DNA of 11,642 bases from Bacteroidia bacterium (GTDB taxonomy: Bacteria; Bacteroidota; Bacteroidia; Bacteroidales; CAJPTX01). The stretch is from NCBI GenBank assembly GCA_905373625.1, contig CAJPTS010000040.1, positions 1 through 11,642 of the forward strand, in the 5' to 3' direction. The notes below the pieces were generated by a model. The model saw only the letters and a list, made by a program, of their open reading frames with translations. It did not search any database and was not told the origin of the DNA. Made by a program: the position numbers and the translations under genes. Of the stretch, positions 8,818-11,642 are shown one piece after another (the first letter of the stretch is position 1; the number at the start of each line of letters is the position of its first letter).

Positions 8818-9270
8818 TTACGCTCCTTTCTCTGATGAGGGGAACTCGCCCTTAACAACTATACCCATACTACGCGCAGTGCCAGCAACTAGCCTCATAG
8901 CTGACTCAATCGTAAAGCAATTCAGATCGGGCATCTTCTCCTGAGCTATCTCGCGCACCTGTTCCCATGTCAGCGTCCCAACTCTAGTACGATTGGGCGC
9001 AGCCGATCCTGACTTTAGTTTCAGAGCCTCCTTTAGCGCTGCTGCAACTGGTGGTTTCTTTACGATAAAATCAAACGATTTATCAGTATAGATAGTAATC
9101 ACCACGGGCAGGATCTTACCTGTAAGATCCTGCGTTCTAGCATTAAACTGCTTACAGAATTCCTGAATATTTACGCCACGAGAACCAAGAGCCGGACCTA
9201 TAGGTGGCGCGGGCTTAGCCGCTCCCCCCGGAACTTGTAGCTTCAAATACCCTGCTACTTCTTTCGCCAT
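8818..9270 (-). CDS. rplK: 50S ribosomal protein uL11
   Basis: Binds the GTPase-associated centre of 23S rRNA at the stalk base, the site targeted by thiostrepton and used in the stringent response. It has 150 residues (usual about 141-147), from ATG 9268-9270 to TAA 8818-8820. The N-terminal domain has the conserved Pro-rich stretch AKPAPPIGPALGSRGVNI (18-34), and the RNA-binding C-terminal domain has KSGSAAPNRTRVGTLTWEQV and the ESAMRLVAGTARSMGI signature. A short acidic/basic tail (SSEKGA) follows and carries the rplA SD. It lies 17 bp after nusG with only a weak AAAGAG ahead of the start. A 26-bp palindrome lies within codons 46-54 and is listed separately. Confidence 0.98.
   Translation of the reverse strand: MAKEVAGYLKLQVPGGAAKPAPPIGPALGSRGVNIQEFCKQFNARTQDLTGKILPVVITIYTDKSFDFIVKKPPVAAALKEALKLKSGSAAPNRTRVGTLTWEQVREIAQEKMPDLNCFTIESAMRLVAGTARSMGIVVKGEFPSSEKGA
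8823..8829 (-). promoter_or_regulatory. Strong Shine-Dalgarno sequence of rplA, inside rplK
   Basis: On the minus strand AAAGGAG spans the last sense codons of rplK (Lys-Gly-Ala) and sits 8 bases before the rplA ATG. It decides the rplA start and ties its translation to that of rplK. Confidence 0.75.
9108..9133. repeat. Palindrome inside rplK
   Basis: GCAGGATCTTAC at 9108-9119 is followed, after two bases (CT), by its exact reverse complement at 9122-9133. In the mRNA this gives about 11 bp of stem closed by a CAGG tetraloop, across codons 46-54 (Thr-Gln-Asp-Leu-Thr-Gly-Lys-Ile-Leu). It may be a chance product of codon choice or an RNA structure under selection. No T-run follows. Confidence 0.7.
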
Positions 9271-9287
9271 AACTCTTTATTTTATCT

Positions 9288-9887
9288 CTATTTTTCTTTG
9301 TCCACTTGACTGTAACTCAATTCCAACGGCATGAGTCGTTCGAAGATGCGAACCTCTACTTGCAACCTATGACGCGTTTCATCTACAGAAGTAACTGTAC
9401 CGATGCATGTATTAAAAGGACCATCAATGACTTTAACAACATCGCCGACCTTGTAAGGTACAAGCGTCACCTCATCGTCACCGATTTCGTCGACATTGTG
9501 CAACATACGCTTTACTTCAGCTTCCTGAAGTGCAGCAGGCTTTTCTTCCATCCCTTCGCGCCTCCGTTCCATGGTCAAGAATCCTAGAACGTCTGGAGCA
9601 TTACGCAAGAGATGTACGACCTCTTTTTCCATAAGCGCTTCAACAAAGACATAGCCCGAATAGAGCACCTTTTCTTTCTTGATACGCTTCCCGTTTCGCT
9701 GTTGAACTACATACTCAACTGGCACCAACACTCGAGGTATGAGCTCCTCGTAATGAAGTCGAGCAACTTCATTTTCCAAATACTGACACACGCGCTTCTC
9801 GTGACCACTAATCACACGTAGCACATACCATCCCAAGACGAGCGCTTCCTCTTTCCCACGACTCTCCTTAGTCGGTTCAGACGACAT
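9288..9887 (-). CDS. nusG: Transcription termination/antitermination factor NusG
   Basis: General elongation factor that binds the beta' clamp and links RNA polymerase to Rho or to ribosomal protein uS10. It has 199 residues, from ATG 9885-9887 to TAG 9288-9290. The NGN domain begins at GWYVLRVISGHEKRV (19-33) and includes the SGYVFVE segment (77-83). The KOW domain starts near residue 145 (YKVGDVVKVIDGPFNT). The 18-residue polar N-terminal extension makes it longer than the E. coli protein (181). In the KOW tail the usual Ile-Phe-Gly-Arg reads IFER: Phe182 matches E. coli Phe165, a Rho/uS10 contact, but the next Gly is Glu. A full-length paralogue of the UpxY/RfaH type is possible in Bacteroidales, but the position between secE and rplK argues for housekeeping NusG. 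No SD is visible. Confidence 0.96.
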   Translation of the reverse strand: MSSEPTKESRGKEEALVLGWYVLRVISGHEKRVCQYLENEVARLHYEELIPRVLVPVEYVVQQRNGKRIKKEKVLYSGYVFVEALMEKEVVHLLRNAPDVLGFLTMERRREGMEEKPAALQEAEVKRMLHNVDEIGDDEVTLVPYKVGDVVKVIDGPFNTCIGTVTSVDETRHRLQVEVRIFERLMPLELSYSQVDKEK

Positions 9888-9906
9888 ATTAATGCAATAT
9901 CTTGGG

Positions 9907-10098
9907 TTAGTAGAGCATCCGATAGATCCAGTCCATCAGATGTTCGAACGAGAAGTCCATGAGAAAAATCACAACCGCAATCAATAGGGAAGCAATCATG
10001 ACTATCAATGCGCTTGATTGCAATTCTTTCCACGTAGGCCAGCTGACCTTATGGAGCATCTCGTCGTAGACTTCACGGAAGTATGTCAATAATTTCAT
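9907..10098 (-). CDS. secE: Preprotein translocase subunit SecE
   Basis: Small essential membrane subunit that clamps SecY in the SecYEG protein-export channel of the inner membrane. It has 63 residues, from ATG 10096-10098 to TAA 9907-9909, and is of the short single-span type (the E. coli protein has three spans and 127 residues). The amphipathic helix with the family motif KVSWPTWKEL (17-26) precedes one transmembrane segment at about residues 29-48 (SALIVMIASLLIAVVIFLMD). It sits 14 bp after the tRNA-Trp CCA end and 19 bp before nusG, with no SD. It must be expressed from a transcript that also carries the tRNA, so release of the tRNA 3' end would create the 5' end of the secE-nusG message (inferred). 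Confidence 0.97.
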   Translation of the reverse strand: MKLLTYFREVYDEMLHKVSWPTWKELQSSALIVMIASLLIAVVIFLMDFSFEHLMDWIYRMLY

Positions 10099-10112
10099 CT
10101 CAACACTCGATA

Positions 10113-10188
10113 TGGCACGGGAGGAGCGACTCGAACGCCCGACACCTAGTTTTGGAGACTAGTGCTCTACCAACTGAGCTACACCCGT
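10113..10188 (-). tRNA. tRNA-Trp (anticodon CCA)
   Basis: A 76-nt cloverleaf including an encoded CCA tail (10113-10115) and discriminator G. The acceptor 5' strand is ACGGGTG, the D arm GCTC/GAGC, the anticodon stem CTAGT/ACTAG around loop CTCCAAA (anticodon at 10153-10155), a 5-nt variable loop, and the T arm GGGCG/CGCTC with loop TTCGAGT. The acceptor stem has a U-U mismatch at pair 6-67, while the other six pairs are Watson-Crick. It lies between tuf and secE, a common arrangement in bacteria. Confidence 0.96.
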
Positions 10189-10190
10189 TC

Positions 10191-10236
10191 AAAAAGGCGG
10201 CAGAGAAGAAATCTGCACTCTCCTCTACACGCCTTT
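10191..10236 (-). terminator. Composite hairpin with T-run between tuf and tRNA-Trp
   Basis: On the minus strand AAAGGCG (10236-10230) pairs exactly with CGCCTTT (10199-10193), and the T-run reaches 10191. Inside lies a second perfect stem GCAGA/TCTGC (10216-10212 with 10204-10200) that stacks directly on the 3' outer arm. This looks like a partial rho-independent terminator for tuf. The tRNA starts only two bases after the T-run, so it may equally serve RNA processing. The 13-nt unpaired stretch between the two stems makes it atypical. Confidence 0.45.
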
Positions 10237-10259
10237 CTATTCTTTTAGAGAACTAAATG

Positions 10260-11447
10260 TTATTCTAAGATATCAATTACCTGTCCTGCACCTACCGTAC
10301 GTCCACCTTCGCGGATTGCGAAACGCAAACCCTTGTTAATAGCTACAGGGTAAATCAGCTCTACTGTGATAGTTACATTATCACCAGGCATTACCATTTC
10401 GGTACCTTCGGGTAGTGTAATTTCACCAGTTACGTCGAGAGTACGTAGATAGAACTGCGGACGATACTTGTTGCTGAATGGGGTGTGACGACCACCTTCT
10501 TCTTTTTTCAACACATAGACCTCGGCCTTAAACTTGGTATGTGGCGTAATTGTACCAGGTTTTGCTAACACCTGTCCACGCTTGATCTCGTCCTTATCGA
10601 TACCGCGCAACAACAAGCCAACGTTGTCACCAGCCTCGCCCTCGTCAAGAATCTTGCGGAACATTTCAACCCCTGTACAAACCGTCTTCTTTTTCTCAGC
10701 ACCGAGACCGACGATTTCCAACTCATCATTTACATGCACCACACCTGTCTCAATACGACCTGTAGCCACTGTACCACGACCCGTGATCGAGAATACGTCT
10801 TCTACTGGCATTAGGAACGGTTTTTCATTTTCACGAGGAGGTATTGGGATGTACTCATCAACAGCGTTCATAAGTTCCATCACCTTTTCCACCCATTGTG
10901 GTTCACCATTCAATGCGCCTAATGCAGAGCCACGAATAACTGGTGCGTTGTCACCGTCAAAGTTGTAGAAATTCAATTTTTCACGAATCTCCATTTCAAC
11001 CAAGTCTAACATTTCTGGGTCATTAACTTGGTCGCACTTGTTCATGAAGACGACGATACGTGGCACATTCACCTGACGCGCCAAAAGGATATGCTCATTT
11101 GTTTGAGGCATAGGACCATCAGTTGCAGCCACTACGATGATCGCGCCGTCCATCTGCGCTGCCCCCGTAACCATGTTTTTCACATAGTCAGCGTGACCAG
11201 GACAGTCAACGTGCGCATAGTGACGTTTAGCTGTCTGATATTCGACGTGTGAGGTATTAATTGTAATACCACGTTCTTTTTCCTCGGGCGCATTGTCGAT
11301 AGAATCGAACGAACGCACTTCTGACAATCCCTTTTCAGCCAACACTTTTGTAATAGCAGCTGTAAGAGTAGTCTTACCATGATCCACGTGCCCGATCGTA
11401 CCAATGTTTACGTGAGGCTTGGATCTATCAAATTTTTCTTTTGCCAT
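10260..11447 (-). CDS. tuf: Translation elongation factor Tu
   Basis: GTPase that delivers aminoacyl-tRNA to the ribosomal A site. The 395-residue protein is complete, from ATG 11445-11447 (MAKEKFDRSK) to TAA 10260-10262. The G motifs are all present: GHVDHGKT (19-26), RGIT (59-62), DCPGH (81-85, with His85 matching catalytic His84 of E. coli), NKCD (136-139) and SAL (174-176). Domain 2 begins near residue 210 (FSITGRGTVATGRIETG), and domain 3 ends with GLRFAIREGGRTVGAGQVID. The sequence is Bacteroidales-like (SHVEYQTAKRHYAHVDCPGH). A weak AAGG precedes the start by about 4 bases. Upstream lie tRNA-Thr and tRNA-Gly, as in the E. coli tufB operon, so it is probably made on a tRNA-tuf transcript. 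The 62-bp gap from tRNA-Thr shows no convincing promoter. Confidence 0.99.
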   Translation of the reverse strand: MAKEKFDRSKPHVNIGTIGHVDHGKTTLTAAITKVLAEKGLSEVRSFDSIDNAPEEKERGITINTSHVEYQTAKRHYAHVDCPGHADYVKNMVTGAAQMDGAIIVVAATDGPMPQTNEHILLARQVNVPRIVVFMNKCDQVNDPEMLDLVEMEIREKLNFYNFDGDNAPVIRGSALGALNGEPQWVEKVMELMNAVDEYIPIPPRENEKPFLMPVEDVFSITGRGTVATGRIETGVVHVNDELEIVGLGAEKKKTVCTGVEMFRKILDEGEAGDNVGLLLRGIDKDEIKRGQVLAKPGTITPHTKFKAEVYVLKKEEGGRHTPFSNKYRPQFYLRTLDVTGEITLPEGTEMVMPGDNVTITVELIYPVAINKGLRFAIREGGRTVGAGQVIDILE

Positions 11448-11509
11448 TTACCTTGCCTGTTTACCTATATAACTAATCACTCCCCACCGACCAAACCCCA
11501 AAATGCACG

Positions 11510-11581
11510 AGCCGATGATGAGAATTGAACTCATGACCTCTTCCTTACCAAGGAAGCGCTCTGCCCCTGAGCTACATCGGC
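11510..11581 (-). tRNA. tRNA-Thr (anticodon GGT)
   Basis: A complete 72-nt cloverleaf without an encoded CCA. The acceptor GCCGATG/CATCGGC pairs fully. The D arm is GCTC/GAGC with a short 7-nt loop, the anticodon stem CTTCC/GGAAG surrounds loop TTGGTAA (anticodon at 11547-11549), and the T arm ATGAG/CTCAT has loop TTCAATT. The discriminator is T, and the following CGT shows that CCA must be added enzymatically. It is 8 bp from the tRNA-Gly gene and 62 bp upstream of tuf. Confidence 0.96.
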
Positions 11582-11589
11582 TTTCATCG

Positions 11590-11642
11590 AGCGGCAGACG
11601 AGACTCGAACCCGCGACCCTCAGCTTGGAAGGCTGATGCTCT
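11590..11642 (-). tRNA. tRNA-Gly (anticodon TCC), 5' part outside the window
   Basis: Only the 3' 53 nt are present. The anticodon stem TCAGC/GCTGA encloses loop CTTCCAA (anticodon at 11627-11629), followed by T arm GCGGG/CTCGT with loop TTCGAGT, the 3' acceptor strand CTGCCGC, and discriminator T, as usual for glycine tRNAs. CCA is not encoded. Its position before tRNA-Thr and tuf matches the glyT-thrT-tufB order of E. coli. Confidence 0.92.

Noticed and set aside
10534..10968. A 144-codon open frame on the plus strand
   Set aside because: It is antisense to tuf, a strongly conserved gene, and has no SD and no family resemblance.
11448..11509. A possible Bacteroides-type promoter (TTTG element and a TA-rich -7 box) between tRNA-Thr and tuf
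   Set aside because: TTTG is present and TATATAGG follows at roughly the right distance, but the match to TAnnTTTG is poor, and co-transcription from the upstream tRNAs is as likely.
1..11642. A mobile element, CRISPR array, defence system or other novel system
   Set aside because: The window is filled with intact housekeeping genes in the standard order with short gaps. I saw no direct-repeat arrays, transposase-like frames or shift in base composition.

Overview
The window is a block of core transcription and translation genes from a bacterium of the phylum Bacteroidota, probably order Bacteroidales and close to Porphyromonas. This placement comes from the look of the proteins, recalled and not searched: the RpoB and EF-Tu sequences are Bacteroidales-like, RpoB carries a lineage-specific stretch near residues 900-1000, and most starts lack a clear Shine-Dalgarno (SD) sequence.

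Every gene lies on the minus strand, so transcription runs from high to low coordinates. In that order: tRNA-Gly(TCC), cut by the window end; tRNA-Thr(GGT); tuf (EF-Tu); tRNA-Trp(CCA); secE; nusG; rplK (uL11); rplA (uL1); rplJ (uL10); rplL (bL12); rpoB; and rpoC, whose 3' end runs off the left edge at residue 1052. This is the classic bacterial order tRNA-tufB-secE-nusG-rplKAJL-rpoBC. Gaps are short (3-149 bp), and no gene-free stretch exceeds 300 bp.

The genes supply the ribosome stalk and its base (uL11, uL1, uL10, bL12), the elongation factor that works at that stalk, the RNA polymerase catalytic core (beta, beta'), the polymerase partner NusG, and a small translocon subunit (SecE). All proteins appear intact with their key residues. 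I saw no mobile element, CRISPR array, frameshift, phage gene or foreign-looking segment, and I found no undescribed system.

The points that deserve a second look are non-coding or fine-scale. They are two adjacent hairpins in the rplL-rpoB gap, a composite hairpin plus T-run between tuf and tRNA-Trp, a near-perfect 26-bp palindrome inside rplK, strong SD sequences at rplA and rplJ only, an rplA-rplJ gap too short for a conventional L10 leader, a U-U mismatch in the tRNA-Trp acceptor stem, and a Gly-to-Glu change in a conserved NusG KOW-domain motif.
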